Origin: Gemmatimonadota bacterium
GTDB taxonomy: Bacteria; Gemmatimonadota; Gemmatimonadetes; Gemmatimonadales; GWC2-71-9
DNA length: 36,361 bases
Reading direction: 5' to 3'
Assembly: GCA_025350665.1 (NCBI GenBank)
Contig: JANXXJ010000094.1
Coordinates: 1-36,361 of the forward strand
The notes under the pieces are model-generated. The model did not search any database. It saw only the letters and a list, made by a program, of their open reading frames with translations, and was not told where the DNA came from. Below, in pieces: positions 23,671 through 31,502 of the stretch (positions are counted from its first letter, which is position 1; every line of letters begins with the position of its first letter). The position numbers were made by a program, and so were the translations under genes.

Positions 23671-23691
23671 AACTAGAATCAGACCTGACAA
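23663..23691 (-). promoter_or_regulatory. Sigma-70-type promoter of the ROK-arabinose operon
   Basis: On the minus strand TTGTCA (23686-23691) and TATACT (23663-23668) are separated by exactly 17 bases, close to the consensus. The expected start of transcription is only about two to three bases before the ATG at 23653, so the mRNA may be leaderless or nearly so. No ribosome site fits between them. Confidence 0.75.
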
Positions 23692-23711
23692 ATCCACCGG
23701 ACGGAGACCCC

Positions 23712-24671
23712 ATGTCCCGTGTCCACCGCAGCGCGGCGCTCGCCGCCATCGTCCTCATCGCCGGCGGGTGCGGCTCCCGCGCCCGTTCCGGCGGCCTGGT
23801 GGTCGGCTTCAGCCAGGTCGGCGCCGAGAGTGGCTGGCGGACGGCCAACACCAGGTCGATCAAGGGTGAGGCCGATCGGCGGGGCGTCACCCTCAAGTTC
23901 TCCGATGCGCAGGGGGACCAGGAAAATCAGATCCGGGCGATCCGATCGTTCATCCAGCAGAAGGTCGACGTCATCGCCTTCAGTCCGAAAACCGAAGACG
24001 GCTGGCAAGCGGTCCTCGAAGAGGCGAAGCAGGCCCACATCCCGGTGATTCTCACCGACCGAGCGGTCAACGTCCAGGACACCTCGCTCTACGTCACGTT
24101 CATCGGGTCGGACTTCGTCGAGGAAGGCCGCCGGGCCGCCGCGTGCCTCGCCAGGGCAACCGGCGGCAAGGCCCGGATCGCCGAGCTGCAGGGAACCCCC
24201 GGGTCCGCCCCCGCCCTCGACCGGAAGAAGGGGTTCGAGGCCGCGCTCGCGGCCGAGTTCCCCGGACTCACCATCATCAAGAGTCAGTCCGGCAACTTCG
24301 AACGAGCCCGCGGCAAGGAAGTCTTCGAGGCCTTCCTCCGTTCGCCGGAGGGCGCTTCGATCACGGCGCTCTACGCCCACAACGACGACATGGCGTTAGG
24401 CGCCATCCAGGCGATCGAGGCGGCCGGGAAGAAGCCCGGCACTGACATCGTGATCGTCTCGGTGGACGGGGTCCACGACGCCTTCCAGGCGATGCTCGAC
24501 GGGAAACTCGCCTGTTCGGTCGAGTGCAACCCGCTCCTCGGCCCCCAGTTGTTCGACCTGATCGAACGCCTCAAGCGCGGCGAACCGGTGCCGAAGCGGA
24601 TCATCACCAAGGAAGGGGTCTACGAGCGGAGCCAGGTCACCCGGGAAACGCTGGCCGCCCGCCAATACTGA
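23712..24671 (+). CDS. Furanose-type sugar ABC transporter substrate-binding lipoprotein (YtfQ-like)
   Basis: A 319-aa periplasmic binding protein, the length of E. coli YtfQ (318). A signal with lipobox IAGGC (about residue 20) implies lipid anchoring. The first strand and following helix, VGFSQVGAESGWRTANTRSIKGEA, is almost the YtfQ signature; the Gln, Ser and Trp here contact galactofuranose in that protein. ALYAHNDDMALGAIQAIEAAGKKPG and IVSVDGVHDAFQAM are the hinge-region landmarks of the ribose/galactose-binding fold. It would capture a furanose sugar. Next to arabinofuranosidases, L-arabinofuranose is the likely ligand, as seen for related systems; galactofuranose remains possible. It is the first gene of a four-gene operon divergent from the ROK regulator. 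Confidence 0.9.
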   Translation: MSRVHRSAALAAIVLIAGGCGSRARSGGLVVGFSQVGAESGWRTANTRSIKGEADRRGVTLKFSDAQGDQENQIRAIRSFIQQKVDVIAFSPKTEDGWQAVLEEAKQAHIPVILTDRAVNVQDTSLYVTFIGSDFVEEGRRAAACLARATGGKARIAELQGTPGSAPALDRKKGFEAALAAEFPGLTIIKSQSGNFERARGKEVFEAFLRSPEGASITALYAHNDDMALGAIQAIEAAGKKPGTDIVIVSVDGVHDAFQAMLDGKLACSVECNPLLGPQLFDLIERLKRGEPVPKRIITKEGVYERSQVTRETLAARQY

Positions 24672-24672
24672 C

Positions 24673-26202
24673 GTGACCAGGCCGGATGCCGCCCCCGCGG
24701 CCCTCCTCGAAGCCTCGGGCATCACGGTGGAGTACCCCGGCGTCCGGGCGCTCGATCGCGTTCGGCTCGTGCTGCGGCCCGGCGAGATCCACGCCCTGAT
24801 GGGCGAGAACGGCGCCGGGAAGAGCACGCTGATCAAGGTGCTGAGCGGGCAGCGGCGTCCCGATGCGGGTACGCTGACCGTGCGCGGGATCCCGGCTGGG
24901 TTCGGTACCCCGGCCGACGCCGAGCGGGCCGGCATCAGCACAGTATTCCAGGAACTGGATCTGATTCCCACGCTGTCGGTCGCCGACAACATCTGCCTCG
25001 GACGGTTTCCGACCCGGTGGGGTCTGATCGATCGCCGGGCCGCCGACCGCCGGGCCGAGGCGGCACTGGCGCGCCTCGGGGTCCGGCTCGACATCACCAG
25101 CCCGCTCGGTACCCTTCCCCTCCCGACCCAGCAACTCGTCGCCCTGTCGCGGGCGCTGGACGTCGAGGCCCGGGTCCTCATCCTCGACGAGCCGACCTCG
25201 TCGCTCGACCAGACCGAGACCGCCCGCCTGTTCGGCGTCCTGAGAGCGTTGCGCGATGACGGCCTCGGCATCGTGTTCGTGTCACACTTCCTCGCCCAGG
25301 TCGAGTCGCTCGCGGACCGGATCACCGTGCTGCGCAATGGTGGCCTCGTCGGGGAATGGCCCCGGAGCGAACTCTCGCGCCCGCAATTGATCGAGGCCAT
25401 GACCGGCCGCACCATCGGTGGCGACCAGCCGGCCGGGCCCACGGTCCCGGCCGCGGGCCGACCGGTTCTCGAGTTCGATCGCCTTGGCGCCAGGCGGCGG
25501 CTCGAGCCGGTCTCCGGATCGGCCCGCGCCGGTGAGGCACTCGGCATCGCGGGCCTTCGCGGGTCGGGCCGAACCGAACTCGCCAGGCTGCTGTTCGGCG
25601 CTGACTCCCCGGACAACGGAACGGTGCGGATCGACGGCGTTGCGGTCCGCACCGGATCGGTCGCCGAATCCATCCGCCACGGTCTGGCATTCACGCCCGA
25701 GGATCGCCAGGGACAGGGCCTGATTCTCGACTTGTCGGTCACCGAGAACATCATCCTTGCCCTGCAGGCCCGTCAGGGAGCGCTTCGCCCGGTCCCCGCC
25801 ACGGAACAGCGGCGGGTGACCGAGCACTACATCGCTTCGTTAGGCATCAAGGTCCCGGACCCGGGGGCTCCGGTCCGGACCCTGTCGGGCGGAAACCAGC
25901 AGAAGGTGCTTCTGGCGCGGTGGCTCGCCACCCAGCCCCGAATTCTGATTCTCGACGAGCCGACCCGGGGCATCGACGTCGGCGCCCGGGCCGACATCGA
26001 GTCACTGATCGCCGACCTTCGGGCCAAAGGACTCTCGATCATCCTGATCAGCGAGGAGCTGGACGAGTTGATTCGGACTTGCAGTCGCGCGCTGGTCCTG
26101 CGGGACCGCCGCGCGGTGGGCGAACTGGCTGGCACCGCGCTCACGGAGTCCGCCGTCCTCGGCCTGATCGCGTCAGCCGGCCACGCGGGAGAACCGGTGT
26201 GA
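24673..26202 (+). CDS. Sugar ABC transporter, double ATP-binding protein (YtfR-like)
   Basis: A 509-aa protein with two fused nucleotide-binding domains, as usual for RbsA/YtfR proteins. Domain 1: Walker A GENGAGKST at residues 44-52, a degraded signature (LPTQQLVALSRAL), Walker B ending LDEPTSSLD with Asp172-Glu173. Domain 2: an altered P-loop (GLRGSGRTEL), the full signature LSGGNQQK beginning at residue 404, and ILDEPTRGID with Asp428-Glu429. The split of good and poor motifs between halves is the normal pattern of this family. It powers import from the cytoplasmic face. The GTG start at 24673 lies one base after the previous stop. The end overlaps the first permease by four bases (GTGA). 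Confidence 0.93.
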   Translation: MTRPDAAPAALLEASGITVEYPGVRALDRVRLVLRPGEIHALMGENGAGKSTLIKVLSGQRRPDAGTLTVRGIPAGFGTPADAERAGISTVFQELDLIPTLSVADNICLGRFPTRWGLIDRRAADRRAEAALARLGVRLDITSPLGTLPLPTQQLVALSRALDVEARVLILDEPTSSLDQTETARLFGVLRALRDDGLGIVFVSHFLAQVESLADRITVLRNGGLVGEWPRSELSRPQLIEAMTGRTIGGDQPAGPTVPAAGRPVLEFDRLGARRRLEPVSGSARAGEALGIAGLRGSGRTELARLLFGADSPDNGTVRIDGVAVRTGSVAESIRHGLAFTPEDRQGQGLILDLSVTENIILALQARQGALRPVPATEQRRVTEHYIASLGIKVPDPGAPVRTLSGGNQQKVLLARWLATQPRILILDEPTRGIDVGARADIESLIADLRAKGLSIILISEELDELIRTCSRALVLRDRRAVGELAGTALTESAVLGLIASAGHAGEPV

Positions 26203-27218
26203 CACCCCGATTCCGGCCCCGGGCGGCGTGGCCGGCGCTCGGCATTGCGGCCCTGATCGTGTTCAATGCCGCCAGCGACCTCCGGACCGGCGGCCCCGGC
26301 CTCATCGGGCCCGGCGCCTTCCTCCACCTCGCGATCCGCGACGGCATTCCTTCCGGCCCTCTGATCGATGTGCTCAACTACGGCGCGACCTTCATGATCC
26401 TCGCCATCGGGATGACGCCGGTCGTGGCGACCCGCGGCATCGACCTCTCGGTGGGATCGATCATGGCAATCGCCGCGGCGGTGGCGGCCGTGCTCTCGGT
26501 TGGCGGACAGCCGCCGCCCGTATCGATCGCCGCGGCGCTGGGCGCGGCCGTGGTCTGCGGCCTCTGGAACGGGGCCATGGTGAGCGGGATCGGCCTGCAG
26601 CCCTTCGTGGCAACGCTGGTACTGATGGTGGCCGGTCGCGGCATCGCACAGCTGATCACCGACAGCCAGATCATCACTTTCCACGATCCAGCCCTCGAGT
26701 ACATCGGACTCGGCCGCCCACGGTGGCTGCCGCTGCCGTTCCCGTTCCTGATCGCCGTCGGTCTGGTGGGGGTCACGGCCCTGCTGGTCCGGAAGACCGC
26801 CCTCGGCCTTCTGCTCGAAGCGGTCGGCGGCAACCCGCCCGCGGCCCAGCTGGCCGGGGTCCGAAGCCGCCGGATCATTGCCCTGACCTACGGGTTCAGC
26901 GGGTTGTGCGCCGGGATCGCCGGCCTCATCGCGGCCGCCAATATCAAGGCGGCCGACCCATTCAATGCCGGGCGAAACCTCGAGCTGGCGGCGATCTTCG
27001 CCGTCGTGGTGGGTGGAACCCCGCTGACCGGCGGTCGGATGAGCCTGGCGGGTGCGGCCGTCGGCGGCCTGCTGATGCAGACCCTGACCACCACGATGTA
27101 CGCCCGAAACGTCGGCGCCGACACCGCGCCACTCCCCGAAGCCCTGGTGATCCTCGTCGTGGCCCTCGTCGGCGCGCCGCGAGCGGCCGCGTGGGCCCGG
27201 CAGCGGTGGGCTCGATGA
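26199..27218 (+). CDS. Sugar ABC transporter permease (YtfT-like)
   Basis: A 339-aa BPD_transp_2-type permease with about 8-10 hydrophobic helices. Family landmarks are GATFMILAIGMTPVVATRGIDLSVGSIMAI (about residues 61-90), where the RGIDLSVGS motif identifies ribose/galactose-type permeases, and AGIAGLIAAANIKAADPFNAG with FAVVVGGTPLTGGR later on. The GTG start at 26199 overlaps the ATPase stop. A longer open frame upstream lies inside the ATPase gene and is not used. With the next gene it forms a heterodimeric membrane pore, as YtfT-YjfF do in E. coli. Confidence 0.9.
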   Translation: MTPRFRPRAAWPALGIAALIVFNAASDLRTGGPGLIGPGAFLHLAIRDGIPSGPLIDVLNYGATFMILAIGMTPVVATRGIDLSVGSIMAIAAAVAAVLSVGGQPPPVSIAAALGAAVVCGLWNGAMVSGIGLQPFVATLVLMVAGRGIAQLITDSQIITFHDPALEYIGLGRPRWLPLPFPFLIAVGLVGVTALLVRKTALGLLLEAVGGNPPAAQLAGVRSRRIIALTYGFSGLCAGIAGLIAAANIKAADPFNAGRNLELAAIFAVVVGGTPLTGGRMSLAGAAVGGLLMQTLTTTMYARNVGADTAPLPEALVILVVALVGAPRAAAWARQRWAR

Positions 27219-28195
27219 ATCGCCGGTTCCGGCGCCCTCAGGCGTCGACCACCGTCGCCGCCGGCATCCTGGTCCTGCTGATCGGGCTCGGCGCGATCCG
27301 GTTCGAGCACTTCGCCTCGTTCGGCAATCTGGCCAACCTCGTCGGTGACTACGCCTTCGTCGGTGTCGCCGCGGTCGGCGCCACCTTCGTCATTCTCTCC
27401 GGCGGGGTCGACCTGTCGGTCGGGTCGCTCGTGGCGTTCACCGCGGTCGCGATTGCGGTGCTGGTGGACCACGGTTGGCATCCCCTCGCGGCGGCAACGG
27501 CGGCCTTCGGCTTCGGGACGCTGGCCGGTGCCGTCATCGGGATGCTGGTCTGGTGGTTCGACCTGCCGCCCTTCCTGATGACCTTGATCGCCATGTTTGC
27601 CTTCCGCGCCGGCGGCTTCCTGCTCAGCAGCCAGGCCACTCCGATCATGCACCCATTCATGGCCCAGTTGAGTTCAGGATATCAGGTCAGCGTGGGCGGC
27701 ACCATCATTCCGGCCCGCAGTTTGATCTTTCTGGCCTTCGCCGGCGCCGGGGCGCTGACCCTGGCCCGGACTCGATTCGGGCGGCAGGTGTGCGCCGTCG
27801 GTGGCAGTCGCCGATCAGCGGCAGTGATGGGCGTGGGCGTGGGTCCGACGCTGGTGGGGATCTACTCGCTCGCCGGGGCGGCCAGTGCCCTCGCCGGCGT
27901 CGTCTTCGCCTTTGGGAAACAGGCCGGAGATCCCACGGCGGCCGGGGGACTCGAGCTGACGGTGATTGCCGCGGTGGTGATCGGTGGCACGCTGCTGTCC
28001 GGCGGGGTCGGCTCGGTCCTCGGCACCGGGCTCGGCGTCTTGATCCTCGGTGCGATCCGGCTCCTCATCGATTTCCAGGGCGATCTCAATCCAGCGTGGA
28101 CCAGCATCGCGACCGGCCTCCTGCTCCTGGGCTTCGTGCTGCTTCAGAAATTGCTGGGGCGCCTCCGCGGCCCGGCGGCCTCGCCCTCGACCTGA
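27215..28195 (+). CDS. Sugar ABC transporter permease (YjfF-like)
   Basis: A 326-aa second permease of the same family. It starts at ATG 27215 overlapping the previous stop (ATGA). Landmarks are VGVAAVGATFVILSGGVDLSVGSLVAF (about residues 46-72, with SGGVDLSVGS as in YjfF), PPFLMTLIAMFAFRAGGFLL, and VIAAVVIGGTLLSGGVGSVLGTGLGVLIL near the C-terminus. It is the last gene of the transporter operon and ends seven bases from the convergent creatininase-family gene. No terminator is seen between them. Confidence 0.9.
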   Translation: MNRRFRRPQASTTVAAGILVLLIGLGAIRFEHFASFGNLANLVGDYAFVGVAAVGATFVILSGGVDLSVGSLVAFTAVAIAVLVDHGWHPLAAATAAFGFGTLAGAVIGMLVWWFDLPPFLMTLIAMFAFRAGGFLLSSQATPIMHPFMAQLSSGYQVSVGGTIIPARSLIFLAFAGAGALTLARTRFGRQVCAVGGSRRSAAVMGVGVGPTLVGIYSLAGAASALAGVVFAFGKQAGDPTAAGGLELTVIAAVVIGGTLLSGGVGSVLGTGLGVLILGAIRLLIDFQGDLNPAWTSIATGLLLLGFVLLQKLLGRLRGPAASPST

Positions 28196-28201
28196 TCCAG
28201 T

Positions 28202-28960
28202 TCAGCCCCACATATCGGCCGGGTCGACCGCCGCCAGCTCGATCAGAAACGCGCCCAATCGCCGGGTCGTCGCCGCGATGAACTCGGCGCCTTTGGCTTC
28301 GGTGGCGCCACGGGGGTCACCCGATCCGGTGTCTTCGGTTACCCGACTCCAAGGTCGCGGCATCCAGGCCCACCCGTCGCGAACCGCCGCGAGGCGGGAC
28401 CGCTTGGTCGCGCCCGGGCCCGCAGTCTCGAGGGGCCGGACCAGCTCGGGCGCCAGGTGGAGCATGACGCTGGTCTCCATCTCGTCGGCATGATCACCGG
28501 GCGCGCTGAAATGGCGGTCGCGCTTCTCGACCTGGTACCAATGGACCTGACAGAGGACGATCGGGGTGGCGGGCTGGAGTTCCCGGATGATCTGCCGAAA
28601 ATCGTTACCCCCGTGGCCGTTCACAATCACGAGTTTTCTCACGCCATGGGGCCCGAGCGCACCGATCAGGTCTCGCAACAGCGCCGTCTGGGTCGAGGGA
28701 TTGAGGTTGAGGCAGAACGGAATGTCGAGCTGGCCGGTCTGGACTCCGAACGGCACGGCGGGCAACACCAGCACCCGGGCTCCAGCGTCCCAGGCGATGG
28801 CCGCCGCCCGGGCCGCGACGGCGTCGCACTGAACCGTGTCGGTGGCGTAGGGCAGGTGGCGATTGTGAGCCTCGGTCGCTCCCCAGGGCAGCACCGCAAC
28901 TTCGAACCGCTCGGTTCGCACCGTTTCCCAGGTCAATTCGGCGAGGACATAGGGGCGCAT
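28202..28960 (-). CDS. Creatininase-family amidohydrolase
   Basis: A 252-aa protein of the creatininase/FAPy deformylase/MftE family. Metal ligands are all visible: Glu and His in GATEAHNRHLPYATD, the Asp of that motif, His of VNGHGGND, and Glu in GDHADEMETS. Members hydrolyse small amides (creatinine, formamido-pyrimidines) or act in cofactor maturation. The substrate here is unknown. The ATG at 28960 is chosen because GGAGGAG lies six bases before it; a GTG five codons upstream would include that ribosome site in the coding region. It is transcribed alone, convergent with the sugar permease, upstream of the terminator of the Ton operon. Confidence 0.85.
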   Translation of the reverse strand: MRPYVLAELTWETVRTERFEVAVLPWGATEAHNRHLPYATDTVQCDAVAARAAAIAWDAGARVLVLPAVPFGVQTGQLDIPFCLNLNPSTQTALLRDLIGALGPHGVRKLVIVNGHGGNDFRQIIRELQPATPIVLCQVHWYQVEKRDRHFSAPGDHADEMETSVMLHLAPELVRPLETAGPGATKRSRLAAVRDGWAWMPRPWSRVTEDTGSGDPRGATEAKGAEFIAATTRRLGAFLIELAAVDPADMWG

Positions 28961-28989
28961 CGGCGACTCCTCCACTCAGGGCTCACGAC

Positions 28990-29018
28990 AAAGGGGGACG
29001 GGCACCTGCCCGTCCCCC
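28990..29018 (-). terminator. Terminator of the tonB-exbB-exbD operon
   Basis: Long hairpin GGGGGACGGG-CACCTG-CCCGTCCCCC (arms 28993-29002 and 29009-29018). On the minus strand it is followed by TTTGTC, which gives a modest T tail. It lies 23 bases after the last exbD stop. Confidence 0.7.
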
Positions 29019-29040
29019 GGTTTGTCCTGGTACAACTGGC

Positions 29041-29445
29041 TCAGGCTTTCGGCGTGAACCCGATGACTTGGACGCCGGCGCCGCGAACGACATCGGACGC
29101 CTTGATCCAGTCCTGATAGGTCCGGGTCGGCGCGGCTTTGATGAAGATCAGCTTGGCCGGCCGGTTGTCATAGATCGCGTGGATCTGGGTATCGAGCTGT
29201 CCGGGCGGGACCGGCTGCCCGTTGATCTCGAAGTTGCCGTCGGCCAGAATGTTCAGCACGATCTGGGTCGACGGCCCGGTGTTCTGAGACGTCTCCAACG
29301 GCGGAACCTGCACGTCGATCGCCATCCGGGACAGCGGCTGAGTGATCATGAAGATGATCAGCAGCACCAGCAGGATGTCGATCATCGGAATCACGTTCGG
29401 TTCCGAACTGAGCCCACCTGAGTCGCCGCCTACTGACATTCCCAT
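29041..29445 (-). CDS. exbD: Biopolymer transport protein ExbD/TolR (second copy)
   Basis: A 134-aa protein with a short cytoplasmic N-terminus, one membrane helix (MIDILLVLLIIFMITQPL, about residues 21-38) and a periplasmic domain. Asp23 in PMIDILL is the proton-path aspartate of ExbD/TolR. The periplasmic part (VLNILADGNFEINGQPVP...AKLIFIKAAP) is the usual ExbD fold. With ExbB it converts proton motive force into motion of TonB. It lies eight bases after the first exbD and the two differ clearly (for example QPLSRMAIDVQVPPL against TPLISNGFQATMPKG), so this is an old duplicate, typical of operons with two ExbD proteins. Confidence 0.9.
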   Translation of the reverse strand: MGMSVGGDSGGLSSEPNVIPMIDILLVLLIIFMITQPLSRMAIDVQVPPLETSQNTGPSTQIVLNILADGNFEINGQPVPPGQLDTQIHAIYDNRPAKLIFIKAAPTRTYQDWIKASDVVRGAGVQVIGFTPKA

Positions 29446-29453
29446 GGTGTCGC

Positions 29454-29915
29454 CTAGTCTTTCTTCTTGTCGCCGAAGACGTTCAAGCTGCTGGTTTCGA
29501 TCTCGGTGATCGCCGCCATGACCCGGACTCCGGCCCGGCGGGCGACCTCCACCGCATCCTGGATCTTGTCAAAGGTCAGATTCTGATGGGCCCGGAAGTA
29601 CATGATCTTGTTGTCCGGCCGGGCCGCATAGATCGATTTGAGCTGGTCTCCGAGCGCGTCGGCCGGAATCGCGGCACCGTTCAGAAAGTACTTCCCGTTC
29701 TGATCGATGCCGAGCACGATTTCGCCATCCCCCTCCGGGCGCTTGTCGAGATGCTCGCCCTTCGGCATGGTGGCCTGAAAGCCGTTGGAGATCAGCGGTG
29801 TCACGATCATGAAGATGATCAGCAACACCAGCATGACGTCAATCATCGGAATGACGTTCGGATCCGCCTTGACGTGGCTTTGCCCAGCCAGCTCGTTGTT
29901 AGCTGATGTGGCCAC
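29454..29915 (-). CDS. exbD: Biopolymer transport protein ExbD/TolR (first copy)
   Basis: A 153-aa ExbD/TolR protein. The membrane helix MIDVMLVLLIIFMIVTPL is at about residues 24-41 with the conserved Asp26. The periplasmic domain follows (IVLGIDQNGKYFLNGAAIP, DNKIMYFRAHQNLTFDKIQDAVEVARRAGV). The start is a GTG at 29915 that lies inside the end of exbB (17-base overlap), so translation is coupled. A charged tail DKKKD ends the protein. Confidence 0.9.
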   Translation of the reverse strand: MATSANNELAGQSHVKADPNVIPMIDVMLVLLIIFMIVTPLISNGFQATMPKGEHLDKRPEGDGEIVLGIDQNGKYFLNGAAIPADALGDQLKSIYAARPDNKIMYFRAHQNLTFDKIQDAVEVARRAGVRVMAAITEIETSSLNVFGDKKKD

Positions 29916-30645
29916 TTCCGCTCACCGCCTTTTGGGCCTGGAACTCCTTGGTGAAGATCGAGCGGCCGAATTCGCTGCCGACGCTCTTGATGAGGTAGTC
30001 GATCAGTTCCTTCGAGCTGTAGGTCATCTCGACCGTCAGGTTTTCGATCTTGGTGGTGAAGTAGTTGTAGAACCACACGGCCGGGATCGCCACCATCAGA
30101 CCGAGCGCCGTGGTGATGAGGGCTTCCGAGATACCGCCGGCGATACCGGCCAGACCCCCGGAGGCGCCACCCGCGGACATCGCGTTGAAGGCCGAGACGA
30201 TACCCATCGTGGTGCCGAGCAGACCGACGAACGGCGCGGTCGAGCCGACCGTCGCCAGGATCCCGGTGCCGCGCTTGAAATCGGACAGGGTGATCAGCAT
30301 CTGACGCTCCACCGCCCGCTCGGCCGAATTGATGTCGGCGGCGGTGATGGTGGCCCGGTCACGGAGCAACGGCTTCACTTCGGCCAGCGCGCCGCCGAGC
30401 ACCTTGGCGACATGGCTGTCCTGGTTCTTCTCGGCCAGGGAGATGGCCTGATCGAGCTGCTCTTCCTGAATCGCGCGGGAGAACTGGGGGGCGAACTTCC
30501 GGGTGGCGGACGTGCTCTTGCGGATCCGGATCAGCTTGCCGATGGCGATGGTGAGCGAGTAGAACGACATGCCCAACATGAGCCACACAATGCCGCGAGC
30601 GAAGGCGTTGGCGTGCTCGTACAGGGTCAGAATATCTACACCCAT
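29899..30645 (-). CDS. exbB: MotA/TolQ/ExbB proton channel family protein
   Basis: A 248-aa inner-membrane protein with three helices: residues about 14-36 (FARGIVWLMLGMSFYSLTIAIGKL), about 118-140 (ILATVGSTAPFVGLLGTTMGIVSAF, the family signature with the pore-lining Thr and Gly), and about 160-190 (ITTALGLMVAIPAVWFYNYF). This is the ExbB layout. Ribosome site AAGGAG is eight bases before the ATG. It lies 55 bases after tonB, with a hairpin between, and overlaps exbD. Confidence 0.92.
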   Translation of the reverse strand: MGVDILTLYEHANAFARGIVWLMLGMSFYSLTIAIGKLIRIRKSTSATRKFAPQFSRAIQEEQLDQAISLAEKNQDSHVAKVLGGALAEVKPLLRDRATITAADINSAERAVERQMLITLSDFKRGTGILATVGSTAPFVGLLGTTMGIVSAFNAMSAGGASGGLAGIAGGISEALITTALGLMVAIPAVWFYNYFTTKIENLTVEMTYSSKELIDYLIKSVGSEFGRSIFTKEFQAQKAVSGSGHIS

Positions 30646-30679
30646 CTTCGACTCCTTCTACCGTGAGAGTTTCGTGACC

Positions 30680-30695
30680 GCGCCCATTCGGGCGC
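30680..30695 (-). other. Intercistronic hairpin between tonB and exbB
   Basis: A perfect six-pair stem GCGCCC / GGGCGC around ATTC lies within the 55-base tonB-exbB spacer. It has no T tail, so it is unlikely to be a full terminator. It could stabilise message ends and set different TonB and ExbB amounts. Confidence 0.4.
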
Positions 30696-30700
30696 CGGGG

Positions 30701-31405
30701 TCATGAGCCAATGGTGAACGACACTCGCTGCTGGACCAGCTGACGGACCGCCTGGCCCTTGATCTTGGCCGGCTTGAACGTCGAACTCAAAATCGCTTCC
30801 CGGGCCGGCTCCTCGAACGCCTTGTTGGTGCTCCGAAGCACCCGGAAGGACGACGCCTCGGCCCTGCCATCGATCCCGACGACATACTGAACGTCGACGC
30901 TGCCCGCGATGCCGGCTTGCTGAAGCACCGGGGGATACTTCGGCTTCTGGAAGTTGATCGGCTGCACCGGATCATCCACTTCCGCCTCGACGAACGTTTC
31001 CTGGTTGGACACGGGGCCGGAGCCGCCCGCCACCCCGGCGGCAATGCCGCCCTCGACGCCCTTCCCGCTGAAGTCCTTGGCATCGAATCGTTCGTTCAGA
31101 TTGACCGGCGGAATGTCCTTCGGAATCTCCGTCGGGGGCATCACGGTCTGGAAGCCCATCGGCGGCGGATTCGCGGTGACGATCGCGTCCGGCGGCGGCG
31201 TCGTCGGTGGGGGTGGTGGTGGCGGCTCAGGCGGCTTCAGGAACACCATGGTAGTGTCCTGGAGAATGTCCTTCAGCTTTTCCGCCGCCCCGGAGGTCGC
31301 CTTGATCGCGCCGTACCCGAGCGCGAGGTGAATGACCAGGGACGTGAAGGTCTGGCTGGTGGTTCTCTGCCGCTTGGGCTGGGACTCGATGAGGTTCTCG
31401 AACAT
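30701..31405 (-). CDS. tonB: Energy transducer TonB
   Basis: A 234-aa TonB. Start ATG 31405 is preceded by GGAGGAGAGG. An N-terminal anchor (about residues 20-36, SLVIHLALGYGAIKA, weaker than usual) is followed by a proline-rich spacer (KPPEPPPPPPPTTPPP, near residue 60), a glycine-rich stretch (GKGVEGGIAAGVAGGSG), and the TonB C-terminal domain: PKYPPVLQQAGIAGSVDVQYVVGIDGRAEASSFRVL and STFKPAKIKGQAVRQLVQQRVSF. It carries energy to TonB-dependent outer-membrane receptors, none of which lies in this window. It leads the operon tonB-exbB-exbD-exbD. A possible -10 TAGACT lies about 12 bases before the ribosome site, in an A+T-richer region after the kinase gene. Confidence 0.9.
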   Translation of the reverse strand: MFENLIESQPKRQRTTSQTFTSLVIHLALGYGAIKATSGAAEKLKDILQDTTMVFLKPPEPPPPPPPTTPPPDAIVTANPPPMGFQTVMPPTEIPKDIPPVNLNERFDAKDFSGKGVEGGIAAGVAGGSGPVSNQETFVEAEVDDPVQPINFQKPKYPPVLQQAGIAGSVDVQYVVGIDGRAEASSFRVLRSTNKAFEEPAREAILSSTFKPAKIKGQAVRQLVQQRVSFTIGS

Positions 31406-31502
31406 GTCCTCTCCTCCGAAAGAGTCTACAGTACCCAGCGTAATCAAGCAGTCACGAGTTGCACCGCGCTGACTGCCAGATTACAAAACGATAACAAATT
31501 GA

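Noticed and set aside
31448-31502. A+T-rich spacer after the membrane kinase gene as a terminator
   Set aside because: T-rich runs are present but no stable stem precedes them. It more likely holds the tonB promoter, though no -35/-10 pair is convincing.
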